Source: Brachypodium distachyon (taxonomy: Eukaryota; Streptophyta; Magnoliopsida; Poales; Poaceae). From it: a stretch of 64,000 nucleotides of DNA. Of the stretch, positions 1 to 10,572 are shown piece after piece. Under the pieces are notes generated by a model that did not search any database, had not been told where the DNA came from, and worked only from the letters and a program-made list of their open reading frames with translations. A program made the translations under genes and the position numbers. Numbering within the stretch: the stretch's first letter is position 1; the number at the start of each line of letters is the position of its first letter. The stretch is taken from the NCBI RefSeq assembly GCF_000005505.3, contig NC_016132.3, positions 16,048,501 through 16,112,500 of the forward strand, in the 5' to 3' direction.

Positions 1-443
1 GTCCAGTCCTGGGCTTCCCCGGCCTTCTGCTTGGCTGCCTCCGTCTTCTCGCCGAGGAAGCTCCCCGCCTGGTCCTTGCCTTCCACGGCGCGGTCCATGG
101 CCGCCTGCGCCGTCTGGGCCGTCCAGTCCTTGGCTTCCCCGGCCTTCTGCTTCGCGGCCTCCGTCGCTTGCCCCGCCTTGTCCTTGGTCGCGTCCATCAT
201 CTGCCCCGACTTCTCCTGCAAAAGTGCAATCCAACCCCATTTCAGCGAACTGGACATGCAGCAGCAACTCTACTGCGCACTCTAGAGTCTAGAGCCTGAG
301 AAAGACGATGCAGTCCCTCGGATACGTCGTTCCATATTTAAACAAATTTGAGACAATTAATATGTATCGGACAGAGTAATTACCTCTGCGCGGGCCTTGA
401 TCTCGCCGGCCTGGAAGCTCGCCTGGTTCTGGTTGGAGGCCAT
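1..443 (-). CDS. Group 3 LEA protein (HVA1-like), copy 1, 3' part outside window
   Basis: Late embryogenesis abundant proteins of this group are hydrophilic, 11-residue-repeat proteins that protect cells during drying. Exon 1 (443-384, 20 codons) starts MASNQNQASFQAGEIKARAE and ends at a GTAATT donor. Exon 2 (215 to the window edge) follows a TTTTGCAG acceptor and reads EKSGQMMDATKDKAGQATEA, then K/A/E/T-rich 11-mers such as TAQTAQAAMDR and GEKTEAAKQKA. The gene continues left of base 1, so its C-terminus is unseen. It is the first of three tandem copies; copies 2 and 3 lie at 3,054-3,442 and 6,201-7,006 on the same strand. Exon 1 is almost identical to that of copy 3, which supports both the start and the intron. 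The reading frame is open in the part visible. The LEA assignment is firm; the full length is unknown. Confidence 0.88.
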
Positions 444-550
444 CAAATCGAGATTGCTTGGATGGAGTAAATCACTTTTGGATATTGCTGAGTCGATCGA
501 GTGTGTTTCTGTGGATATCAGGAGGTTACAGCGGCAAGACCGCAAGAGGG

Positions 551-600
551 ATTTATAGAACGTTGCGTGGGTGAGCTCGTACATGGCGCCAAGGACACGT
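551..600 (-). promoter_or_regulatory. Promoter of LEA copy 1: TATA box, degenerate ABA-response region
   Basis: Read on the minus strand, TATAAAT lies at 557-551, about 108 bases upstream of the ATG. The region that holds an intact ABRE in copies 2 and 3 is shortened here: GGCGCC (585-590) runs directly into AAGGACACG (591-599), so the ACGT core after GCC is missing. A partial CE3-like piece (GGACACG) remains. This suggests the copy has lost the standard ABRE/CE3 pair. The functional effect is inferred. Confidence 0.6.
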
Positions 601-2715
601 TTACCATCGCGAATCTGTTCCATGTCGACGGACGGAGACGCCGGCTCGAATGAAGTACGGACTCATGCAAAAGAGCAAAAGAAAACCAAGTGGGACTGGG
701 CGTGAAGAAGCTGCGACGAATTGACAAATGTTGTTGGCGAGCGTGCCGTGGCCCGTGGCGGAGACCGAGACGCGCAGGCTGGTGGATGCGGCTTTCTGCG
801 TGTGGTGGATTTGGCTTCGCGAATCGAGTTCGGCAATGGAGACTCATCAAGTGCATGAGCGGGAGGTGTGGCTGGTGACGTGTTCCAGTGGCGCCGTGGC
901 AAGATATCATGCATCTTTCTCCTTTTCTTTTTTTACGGAATAACATGCTTTTTTTGAGAAAATCAAGGCCATATTGGATCAACCAACCTTTACATAACTG
1001 TCCTTAAAGTAAGAGAATGGCACACAAGTTTTTTACTTAAATGTCGTTGTTTTCCTCCTGCACTCGCCGGTGGCACACAAGTTCTTGTACGTAAACGTCG
1101 TTGTTTTCCTCTGGCACACGGTGTTCTCTATGGACCTCCGAACATATATTGCCGGAGCCTGTTAACGTAGTAGACGGGAAATCACCGGTCGGAGTCAGAA
1201 GACGCCAGCGACAGTGCTCTGAGGAATAGACCACTGTCCCGGAGAAGGCGACGAAGAGGGTTGGATGACCATCTAGATCCGGCCAGACGGATCCGAGAAG
1301 ACCCAGCCTCACTAACTCCACGATGAGGTCAAAACTGGCCGAGCCTCGCCGATCGGAAAAAGAAACCAATAAACCGAAACATGCAGACTATCTGCAAAAC
1401 ACGAACACAAAACTATAGATCCACCACTCTACATGAGCAGTGACCAACCACTTCATACTCCTCAACGTTACCGGCGAGATTGCCGTCGACGAGGTGGATC
1501 AAGAGTTGGGAAACCTTATTCTTGACGAGCACAGTGCCACCATACCTTATGCGGCTAGCTGTTTGTTAGGCCACATAAGTCTCACGAGTACACGACACTG
1601 TCAGACGTCTGGACTAGCGGAAATTTTAAAGTTCTAATCGACAATCACCACTCACTGAAAATTCATCGCCACTAGACGATCTGAGATCTGCAAATGGGCA
1701 TGTATGTGAGATTGCTTTGAGAAGATAATGTAGTCTAAATAGCATTGCTTGAAATAGAAATAAATTTGTGAAAACAATAGCAACGCACGGGCAACTTTGC
1801 TAAAAGACAGAAGTCACCACGTTCATCCACATATGCTATAATCTTTAGCATCAATCATTGTGTCTCAGATTTTAACGGCTTCGGTCTAAAGAAAAAAAGA
1901 TATTCAAATAAAGTACATATATAATAATATGCCATTAGTGCTTGGATTAAGAGGACCAATAAATAGTTTAAGAGAGACAAAATGAAATACTATTTCGTTG
2001 AAACTGCGACAAAATCTATACTGAGTCCGGCGTTGAACTTTACTAGGTTAACGTCATATAGCTTGTCGTTTAAAAAGCCATGGACCATGACGTTAAGGTG
2101 TTGGAGCATCCGTAACCTAGCAATTCAAAGCCATGGCAACGTTGACACTCGAAAATGTCATGTCTTTTTTGGTCTTTTTTCAAAGAAATGGTAGGAGCTG
2201 GCTTTTCACCCTAAAATGTCTATTTCACCTAAAATATATCGCCGTTTTTTTGCTCAACTTCGTGAACCATGGAGCTTTGATCGGCGTTGAGCCCAAAATA
2301 TCGCTAAGGTTGGCATTCAGTTGTTAACATGACACCGAGAAAAGATATTAATTTATTAAAAATTTACACTAAGATCATGGATGCTCAGACTTCCGTGTCG
2401 ATGGATGGAGGAAACCATGGATGCTCAATATTTTTTACCTCTGTGTAACATCTTTGTGTGTTTGTTGTAGCGTTCTGGCAATGGACTACGTGGTTATATT
2501 TATACATTAGATTCATGTTGCATAAACTTTACATAACAAACCAAATATGGTTCGTCCAATTATTGGTTAAATTTGAATAAAATTAAATGATGTGCATTCT
2601 TCTTATTTTCTCATCTGTCCTGACACACCCATGACCCGTTCACGAAAGGCGGAGAGCCGCCATTCCTTTGCTTTTTTTTCTTCCGTTATAAGTAGGTTCA
2701 ATTTGCTATTTATTA
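601..2715. other. Intergenic region between LEA copies 1 and 2
   Basis: Bases 601-940 are the distal promoter block shared with the other LEA copies; for example AAATGTTGTTGGCGAG at about 725 recurs near 3,738. Around 1,776-1,800 the motif AGCAACGCACGGGCA appears, a phrase common at the ends of grass transposons, but no complete element could be drawn. The rest is AT-rich DNA in which I see no gene; the short open frames have no recognisable content. Confidence 0.5.
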
Positions 2716-2825
2716 CTCCCTCCGATCCTAATTTTTTTGTCGAAATATTATTACATGTATCTAGACGCTTTTTAAAAATAGATGCATACATATTTAGGCA
2801 AATTTAAGTCAAGAATTTAGGATCC
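2716..2825. mobile_element. Truncated Stowaway-type MITE
   Basis: CTCCCTCCGATCC follows a TA at 2,714-2,715, and the body has the usual phrases (CGAAATATTATTACATG, ATCTAGACGC, AAATTTAAGTCAAGAATTTA). The expected right end (a GGAGGGAG before TA) is missing after AGGATCC, so the element is 3'-truncated or diverged. Confidence 0.6.
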
Positions 2826-3053
2826 CTCATGTAATTCCGACAAATTTGGTCTGACAAGACTAAGACAAATTTTCATGGTCGTGCAATGTTCATTACAGGC
2901 CCGGGACACGAGTACATCAAAGGAATGCAAACTTACACCGAATAATACATCAAGTGGAAATGGAGCATACACACAGTCGACCAAAGGGACACAAATTAAT
3001 TAAGCGCCGGGATCGACGACATCTAGTGATCCCCGTTGATCTTCTAGGCGGTG

Positions 3054-3442
3054 CTACTTGGCGGCGGCGTCCTTGGTGCCGGTCTTGGCGTTGTCTCCTC
3101 CCATCCCGAGCGTGTTCACCACCGCGTCCTTGGCTCCCATCGCCGCGTTCCCCACCTGCTCCCCGGCCTGAAAAAAAAAACAGCCTCACAAATTCAGCCT
3201 CCATATACATCCCTCAAATCAGAGTTCCCATATCCAGTGGCTTTTTTGAAGATTTTCAAAGTGGTTTGGTTTGTCTCTGACTGTGCACGTACCTGCTGGA
3301 GGACGCTGCCGGCCTTGTCCTTGCCGGCGATGGCGGAGTCCATGGTGAACTTGGCCGCTTCGGACGCCCTGTCCTGCGTGTACTTCGCCGCCTCCCCTGC
3401 CTTCTCGCCGATGGAGCTCCCCGTCTGGTCTTTGGAGGCCAT
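3054..3442 (-). CDS. Short LEA group 3 protein, copy 2 (87 residues)
   Basis: Two exons: 3,442-3,293 (50 codons, MASKDQTGSSIGEKAGEAAK onward) and 3,167-3,054 (37 codons plus TAG). The borders are CAG|GTACGT and TTTCAG|GCC. The protein corresponds to the N-terminal tip and C-terminal part of copy 3 (GKDKAGSVLQQ, AGEQVGNAAMGAKDAV, NTLGMGGD) but lacks the long central 11-mer array and the first intron. It also stops earlier (DAAAK) than copy 3, whose tail runs on to GDH. It may be a shortened LEA or an independent short form. The frame is intact, promoter elements lie upstream, and the likely role is desiccation protection in the cytosol. Confidence 0.85.
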
Positions 3443-3550
3443 TTTTCCTTTTTTTCCTTGCACGTACTGAAAATCGAGATTGCTTGGACGGAGTAAGTAA
3501 ATCACTCTTGGGTGTCTGCTGAATGGATCGAGTGTCTTTGTAGAGAGGTG

Positions 3551-3611
3551 GTTTATAGGGCGCAGCAACGGGACAGGTTGAGGGCGTGAGAGGTCGTACA
3601 TGGCGCCACGT
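3551..3611 (-). promoter_or_regulatory. Promoter of LEA copy 2: TATA box and ABRE
   Basis: On the minus strand, TATAAAC lies at 3,557-3,551, and ACGTGGC (GCCACGT on the plus strand, 3,605-3,611) lies about 50 bases further upstream. ACGTGGC is a standard ABA-response element core. The adjoining CE3 position reads GGACGGTACGG on the plus strand instead of GGACACGCGT, so the coupling element is damaged here. Confidence 0.65.
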
Positions 3612-6200
3612 AGAAGGACGGTACGGTTTGCGAATCTCTGCCATGTCGACGGACGGAGACGCTTTAGTAGAACGAAGTTAATTCGGACCCATGCAGAAGA
3701 AAGCCAAGTGGGAGTGACGAAGCTGCCACGAATTAACAAATGTTGTTGGCGAGTGTGCCGTGGCCCTACTGTAGTATGTCGACCAACGTGTGACAGCATC
3801 TTGGCGAAGGCAGGTACTACTCATCGTTTTTGAAACCCTATCCGGCTTGGTTTACAGCAAAAGGAAACCGACCGGAGCACGCGGATAAACAAGACGATGA
3901 GGTCATCTTCAACAATTGTTACTACACACATGCCAAAAAATACGAGACCAATGAGAACAAGACTTGAATAAAATAAATAGGTAGTGGTTACTCGAAGAAG
4001 TAAGAGACTCTACACGGATATCAAAAAAAAGAAGAGGATGACATATGGGTCCTCAAGAAAGAGAAGAAAATAAAAATTAAAAATATATACTCAAGAAGAG
4101 AGAAAAAAATTAGTAACAATCATCATGTGGCCATGTGGGTGCTTGGAGAATCTGCCCAAACAAGGAGGTTGTACTTACAGTGAAGTATCCTATGTCAGAA
4201 TAATCTCATGGTTCTTCAGTTCTTCTCCTTTTTGCAACAAACTAGCGGGGTGATCCGCGCAAATTGCGCGGCTAGACTGGTACGGTGAAATGGTAATTTT
4301 CAGGTATTAGTATTTTTTGTGATATATTTATTTTGTATACAATTTAGATGTCTCGTATTTGAAATTGTCCGATGCTTTCTAAAATATTTGATTTTTATAT
4401 TTTTCTTAACCAATACATAGTTTCTCACTTGCTTTGTTGACGGATGTTTACGCAAGCATGTATTCGTCGACTGTGCATGTGCAGACGTATGGAAGCCAAA
4501 CGTGTTTTGTCTATGCCACACTGTTTTTTTCTATTATTTTGGTCTATGCTGAACATCTCAGAAGAGATGTGGTTGTGGCATGATGCTAATTCACCGTCAG
4601 TTGGAATAGCCGGTTCCGGTTTGCCTTTTTCGCTTCAGTTTTAAGGTCTCACACATATGATCGATTGCATCCTTTCTAATTTCCCCCCCTTTTTTTCATT
4701 GTAGTTGATGTATGTCATTTCTTTAATTGGTTCATAGATTCAAAATATGAGTTTAATTATTTCTTTGCACTTGGTTTCATGGCTACATCCTAAAGGCCGC
4801 GTATCAGCGTAGGATATGGTCGGTACGAATACGGCGGCATGCCTGGCTATGGTTAATATATATTTTGCCCGTATTCAACGTATTTTCTATTTTCAAAACA
4901 AAAATTCTTACTTGTAATTTTATATACAAAATAGAGTTTTTTTGTGGACCAAGTTTTAACTTTTCTTTGTAAAATCAAATGTAAAAAAGCTTTGTATCCT
5001 TGAGGATCTGCTTACGGTGGGGTGTTTCTTTATTTTATCGTTGAAATTGAGTAGGTATGATTTACACGTAGAACAGTTTGATCTTAGATGCCTCCGATAT
5101 AACTCCAATCGGAATTGTTGCACTCCATGCATACCTTTACCTGTATGTGTCTTCGAGTCCTGATGTATCCGCATGCATGCATTACGTCATGCCGTAATTG
5201 AAGTTTGCTTCCGACGGCAGCCTGCTCATGAGACATCATCGCCGGCGAACTCACATCTACTCTTGATCTGCCTTGCTGGAGTCCAGCAGTCACCCTGCAT
5301 AGTGCATTGGCCTTCCTTCGCCAGCGAGAGTTACTTTGGGCGGTTCCGTGGTATCTTCGATCAATTTTTTTTTTGGATAGTTGGTTTCGATGGGTGTTGT
5401 TTCCTTTTTATTGATCGTCGGTGCTTGGTTTCCATACCGAGTTCCAATTGTTTCCATACATACGGAGATTGATTCGGGATTGGATTTCCGTACTTAATTA
5501 GCGAGATTGATTTGTATGTCGAACCGATTGGATTGGATTGGACCGTTTCCAATTGGATTGGCCTTGATTGCCCTCGTTCAGATATCCCCAGTCGGATTGG
5601 AATTCTGTAGCGAGTTTGATTTTGTTTCCATAGCAAATACCGTTATTAAAAGCAGCTACTGTGATTGGTTGATACACCCTATGATTAAATCTATAGGGAC
5701 CGTCCTTTTGCAAAATCTGAGCCATAAAATTTCCAAATTCCGTTACTTTAATTAGATATTAGATTATTCTCGCTGGGCCCAATTTGTCCATCTGGGCTTA
5801 ATATTCTGGCTTTAACACATTTCCTGGACCAGGCCGGCCCGGCCATTCTTGGGCTTTCTCTAATCCAAAAACATCAGGCTGCAAGCAATGGCTGTAATTA
5901 AACTCGTCCGGTCCAGACACTTGGCCCAAAGAAGCCTTGGGTCATAGTGGCCAAAAGAAGCCTTTATGACCTCCCAATGCTGTGCATGCTTGCAGTTGCA
6001 AGGCGGCCCACGTACAACCCACCAGCGTAAGGTAAAGTGGCCATATATATTACCGATCGACATGTGGGAAAACATACAAGTGGAAAGTGGAAATGGAAAC
6101 ATACATAAATCAAGGGAGAGTGTAAATCAAAGATAGGACCAGCTAACGGTCGACGAAACCAAAAGGGAAACAAATTAAGCGCCGGGGATCGACGAACATC
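3612..6200. other. Intergenic region between LEA copies 2 and 3
   Basis: 3,612-3,830 is promoter-homologous DNA. The stretch at 4,240-4,290 (GATCCGCGCAAATTGCGCGG) contains a short palindrome. The 5,500-5,600 region is made of degenerate GGATTGG repeats. The block at about 5,770-5,883 (CTGGACCAGGCCGGC, TTTAACAC, GCTGGGC) recurs at about 8,711-8,830. Bases 6,060-6,200 resemble the 3' flank of copy 2 (2,940-3,053). I see no additional gene. Confidence 0.5.
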
Positions 6201-7006
6201 CTAGTGATCCCCGGTGATCTTCTCCTTGGCGCTGTTGGTGGTGTCCTTGGCGCTGTTTGTGGCGTCCTTGGCGCTGTCCTTGGCGGTGTCTCCTCCCATC
6301 CCCAGCGTGTTCGCCACCGCGTCCTTGGCTCCCACCACCGCGTTCACCACCTGCTCCCCGGCCTGCAGAAAGAAGAACAGTCCAAACAAATTCAGCATCC
6401 ATAGCTCAAAAGCAGTGTCAAATGATCAGTAACTTGTTTGAAGAATTCCAAGTGATTTGACTGTTAATTACCTGCTGGAGGACGCTGCCGGTCTTGTCCT
6501 TGCCAGCGACGGCGGACTCCTTGGTATACTGGGTCGCATCAGATGCTCTTTCCTGTGTATACTGCGCTGTCTCCGCCGCCTTCTGCCTTGCGGCCTCGGC
6601 GGTCTCGGAGGCCTTCTGCTTGGCCGCCTCCGTCTTCTCGCCGAGGAAGCTACCGGTGTTGTCCTTGCCTTCCACGGCGCGGTCCTTGGCGGCCTGGGCC
6701 GTCTGGGCCGTCTTGTCCTTGGCCGCCTGAGCCGTCTCCGCCGTCCTGTCCTTGGCCTCCCCGGCCTTCTGCTTCGTGGCCTCCGTCGCCTGCCCCGCCT
6801 TGTCCTTGGTCGCGCCCATCATCTGCCCCGACTTCTCCTGCAAAACAAAGTGCAAACCATCCAATTTTCAGTGAACCGCACATCTTTTTTGCTGTATGTA
6901 TGAATGTAACAAGAAGTTCAGAAGGAAATGTTGGTTGGTTGGTTACCTCGGCGCGGGCCTTGGTCTCGCCGGCCTGGTAGCTCGCCTGGTTCGTGTTGGA
7001 GGCCAT
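6201..7006 (-). CDS. Group 3 LEA protein (HVA1-like), copy 3, complete, 195 residues
   Basis: Three exons: 7,006-6,947 (20 codons), 6,837-6,472 (122 codons) and 6,362-6,201 (53 codons plus TAG), all with GT-AG borders. The protein is K/A/E/T/D-rich and has no signal peptide. It starts MASNTNQASYQAGETKARAE and has tandem 11-mers over about residues 30-130 (TAETAQAAKDK, TAQTAQAAKDR, EKTEAAKQKAS). These can form an amphipathic alpha-helix on drying. The C-terminus (AGEQVVNAVVGAKDAV, NTLGMGGD, then SAKDATN-type repeats, GDH end) fits the barley HVA1/wheat group 3 family. It is the best-preserved of the three tandem copies and the only one with both ABRE and CE3 in the promoter, so ABA, drought or seed induction is a reasonable inference. 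Confidence 0.93.
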
Positions 7007-7138
7007 CTTTCTGTTAGTACCTCTCACGCACGAACTGGAATCGAGATTGCTAGTAGGATGGAGTAAATCACTTTTGGGCGTAGTATTGCTGAATCGATCG
7101 AGAGTGTTTTTGTGGAGAGGTGCTTTGAAGCAGGTGCA

Positions 7139-7214
7139 ATTTATAGGGGCGCGGCTACGGGACACGTTGCGGGAGTGGGCTCGTACACGGGCGCCACGTA
7201 GAAAGGACACGCGT
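7139..7214 (-). promoter_or_regulatory. ABA-response complex (CE3 + ABRE) and TATA box of LEA copy 3
   Basis: Read on the minus strand, ACGCGTGTCC (7,214-7,205) is followed by ACGTGGC (7,199-7,193) and then, about 50 bases on, TATAAAT (7,145-7,139), 133 bases before the ATG. ACGCGTGTCC is the core of coupling element CE3, and ACGTGGC is an ABRE. Barley HVA1 is known to use this CE3-plus-ABRE arrangement (ABRC3). A further ACACGTT core lies at 7,162-7,168. The order and spacing are direct observations; ABA control is inferred from HVA1. Confidence 0.78.
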
Positions 7215-9916
7215 TGTCACCCTTCCGGTGGTACCTTCGCGAACCTCTGCCATGTCGATGGACCGAACGAAACCCATGATGCAGGAGCGAAGCAAAAGGC
7301 CAAACGGGAGTGAAGAAGCTGCGATGGATAAACAAATGTTGTTGAAGGGGGAGGTGGCGAGCCAGCCCTGGCACTGGCAGTGCAGCGTGCCGGTGGCAGA
7401 GAGCCAGAGATCGAGACCAAGTTGGATCCGGCTTTCTGCGTGTGCTGGTGGCTTTGGCTTTGCGGTTTACACTTGGGAATTGGGGATCGACGCCAGGCCG
7501 CAGCCATGTGCGCCGCTAGCTCCCGTGAACCGACGTGTGACAGCTTCTTCGCGAAGGTTACCGTAGACCGTAGTGCAACTTTTTTTTTAACACAGTCCGG
7601 CTTGGCTTACCGCAAAAGGAAACCGTCCGGACCACGCAGATAAAACAATGCGAATATCAGAATATGCGATGTGCATGTGGCGTTTGGAGAATCTGCACCC
7701 CGCGCGATGATCAGAAAAATTCCAAGGATGTACCAATTGAGTCGACTTGTACAATGTGCATGAAATGTGTAATCGGCCTCGTTTTTTTTCTTTTTTCTGT
7801 CTGAACATGTTTTCTCTTCCGAGCGAAGGGGAGAAATCTCGGACATGACTGGGCTAGGGGACTGGGATCCGGTGCACGGCGTACCCTGCCCCCCTTTATC
7901 CACCATCCAATCCAATCGGACGGCCTGGAGCGCAGACGGTGATTTTTTCTTTTTTTGGAAGAACATGCAGCGATTCAGCAGGCTAGTTGACTCCTTGCAC
8001 AGTCCTTCAGTGCGAAAGACATGGCGCTGAATCTGCTGCCATGGCCTACCGTTCCACGAGCCGGCGGCTGGACGGGCTGGCAAGATTGGCCGCCGTTTTA
8101 CTGGCTGCTCCGGTTAGCACGCGGACCGCACAGCAGGCTAGAGCTCGCTCCATTCCCTTTCACGCGGCGGCGGCGGACCTCGCGTGATTTCATCACAGGG
8201 TCGTTTCTCTGCTGCAGTTCCTTTCAAATGGCTCCCATTCAGATGCTCGCAGTGAATACTGATCTCAAAATGTTTCGTCTTCAGAAGATTGGAGGCATGT
8301 TCCAGGAACGGCGGTGCCGGGCGGAGGAGCTCGTCGAGTGGGAGCCCTCGGTGCGGGGCAGAGGACTAGAGGAGTCCGTCGGAGCAGCAGCATAGGGCAG
8401 AGGAGTCGGTCGAACTGGTTCCGAAGGGGCCTGCCGACGTCGTGTTCTTCAGTGCGAGCCGCCGGAGATCGCTCCCCTTCCTTTCCCGCGGCGGCGGCGG
8501 AGATCTCTCCCCTGCCCGAGAACTCGCAAAAATGTGCCCGTCAGAGGATTCCCAATTCCCACGAAGCTACTTTTTACCCAGTCCTGTCCGATGCGTGGGC
8601 TCGTGGTCGTTGTGACTAGCTGATGCCGTTGGATTAAAATGGATGGCGGATAGGAGGGGGCAGGGCACGCTGTGCCTTGACAGAGGCAGGGCACGGGATC
8701 TCTGTCCTGGGCTAGGGCCCTAGGCCCAGATTCTCCATCCAGCTGGGCTTATTATTCTCGGTTTAACACTATTCCTGGACCAGGCCGGCTATTGGACTTT
8801 CTTTCCAAAACATAAACGCGAGGAGGCTGGCCGAGTAAAACGCTGCCTCTGAAATATACATTTTTTTTACGAGGTGCCTCTGAAATATATACTCGTCTGG
8901 TTCAGAAATGAGAAATGTGGCCGAGAAACCAGACCCCCCCACCCTTTTCCGCTAAGGTAGTAAAGGTACCGTATCTACAAGTCGTAGGCTCCATGTCCAA
9001 TGCATTCGATTCGTTCGATCATGCGCACATGCTGGTTGCGCTTCTAGCCCCCTCCATTTTCAGCAATGCAGCTGACGGTCTTCAGCAAACCACTAGATAC
9101 CTAGGAAATAGTAGGAGCAGCCCCGTTATCCGGCCTGCAGTGCACTGGACCGCGCTCACATGCCTTGCATGCACGACGCCACAAATTCTGCTACGTACTG
9201 CACGCATTTAGATGCCACAGTATGTTGACTAGCACGTGAGAGTGAACACCCCAAATTCTATGTGCAGTGAAACAGCCCAAATTCTATGTGTAGTGAAGTA
9301 TCATGACCGTCCAAGTTCATTTTACCGCCCAAATTCTACGTGTAGCGAAGCAGCATGACTGTCTAAGTTATGTTTACTGCAGTTAAGAAAGAGCTGCTTC
9401 CCTGCTCTACTTCACCTCCTAAAACTTAGGTCATCCTAAACCCAATTCGTCCTCTCCCCATTGGTGTGTGTTATGTTCCTCTTCCGATCTTCCCTCATGA
9501 CGACGCATCTCCACACATCTCTGGCACATGGTATTGAGCCGTAGCAGAGTCCGTCCTACTCCTCGTCTTATTTGCGGCAAACTATATAAAAGGCTTGATC
9601 AACGTCGTATCTCAACCTGTTCAATCAACTAGTCTATATGATAAATTTAGAAGGTTTTTCAAAGTAAAAGACTTCTAGAAATCTCACCATCAGTTCGATC
9701 AAAATGGTAGGACTTTTTTTTGTTTATCAAATTGAAATTGACAAATTGGTTTTTGTTTGAAAGTGTTGACATTAGAGTGGCCAAGACTTGATCTGGTATG
9801 AGATCAGGCAACATGAGAGTTTTGTGTAGTATAGTGGGTTTTGCAACCATAGGACGACAAATACGTGAAGACTTTGTGTGGAAAAAATAAAATACGGAGT
9901 AGAATATTTTGAAATG
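7215..9916. other. Intergenic region upstream of LEA copy 3
   Basis: 7,215-7,560 matches the distal promoter of LEA copies 1 and 2 (for example AACAAATGTTGTTG at 7,330). 8,711-8,830 repeats the block seen at about 5,770. 9,250-9,375 holds about three degenerate copies of CCCAAATTCTATGTGTAGTG followed by a partly shared tail. A TATA-like ACTATATAAAAGGC lies at about 9,581 with no coding frame after it. I see no gene here. Confidence 0.5.
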
Positions 9917-10365
9917 CTCCCTCCGTTTCTTAAATTATGGCGTATATTGTTTTTTTTTACCCAGCCTTTGACCAAGATTTAGTCTATTACTCCCTCCGTC
10001 CCATAATATGAGGCACGCACTCATTTCTAGATCGTCAATTTATCTAACTAAATATAATTTAAAAAATAAAAAATTACATCATTAGAAAATTCTTTCGATA
10101 ACGAATCTAATGATGTATTTTTTTTAAAGAAAAATACATATTTTAATAATTTAATTGAGAATTTAGGGATGCGTGCGTCGCTCATATTATGGGACGGAAG
10201 GAGTAATATGTACTTTTTGTGAAATAAAATTGATATTATTAAATTCGTATTCAAAATTACTTGTTTATGATTATGATTTATATCCCATAAGTCACATGTT
10301 ACTGGTTTGATCAAACGCTCGGTCAAAAAAAACAATGTAGACCTTAATTTGAAAAACACAGGGAG
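9917..10365. mobile_element. Outer Stowaway-type MITE, interrupted by another MITE
   Basis: Left end CTCCCTCCGTTTCTTAAATT and, inverted at the right, CTCCCTGTGTTTTTCAAATT match through about 60 bases; TTTGACC/TTTGATC blocks are shared by both arms. A TA follows the right end (10,366-10,367), and TG stands where the left TA would be. The inner MITE occupies 9,990-10,203, so the original element was about 235 bases. Confidence 0.75.
9990..10203. mobile_element. Inner Stowaway-type MITE nested in the preceding one
   Basis: It starts CTCCCTCCGTCCCATAATAT and ends with the inverted copy (ATATTATGGGACGGAAGGAG). It is flanked by TA at 9,988-9,989 and 10,204-10,205. Sub-terminal GGCACGCAC and GCGTGCGTC pair as part of the inverted repeat. 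It belongs to the same subfamily as the element at 29,977-30,196. Confidence 0.82.
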
Positions 10366-10572
10366 TACCTAACTTCATAATGGATTGAGAAAATGCTACA
10401 CTGATGCCTTCATTCGACGAGGTTTTTGGAACTACCGGTTGAATGACTAAAAATTTTGGTCAAAATGCAGACAAAGGTGCCACATTTTGTCGATTTCTTG
10501 TCCGGAATCACTGCAATTCCGACAGCAGGAAACCCTAAACCCTCGCCTGTCCCCCACCGTGACCGACCGACC

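Noticed and set aside
6457..6980. Plus-strand Leu/Ala/Pro-rich frames over LEA copy 3
   Set aside because: Antisense reading of the repetitive LEA exon 2; splice sites and family match support the minus strand.
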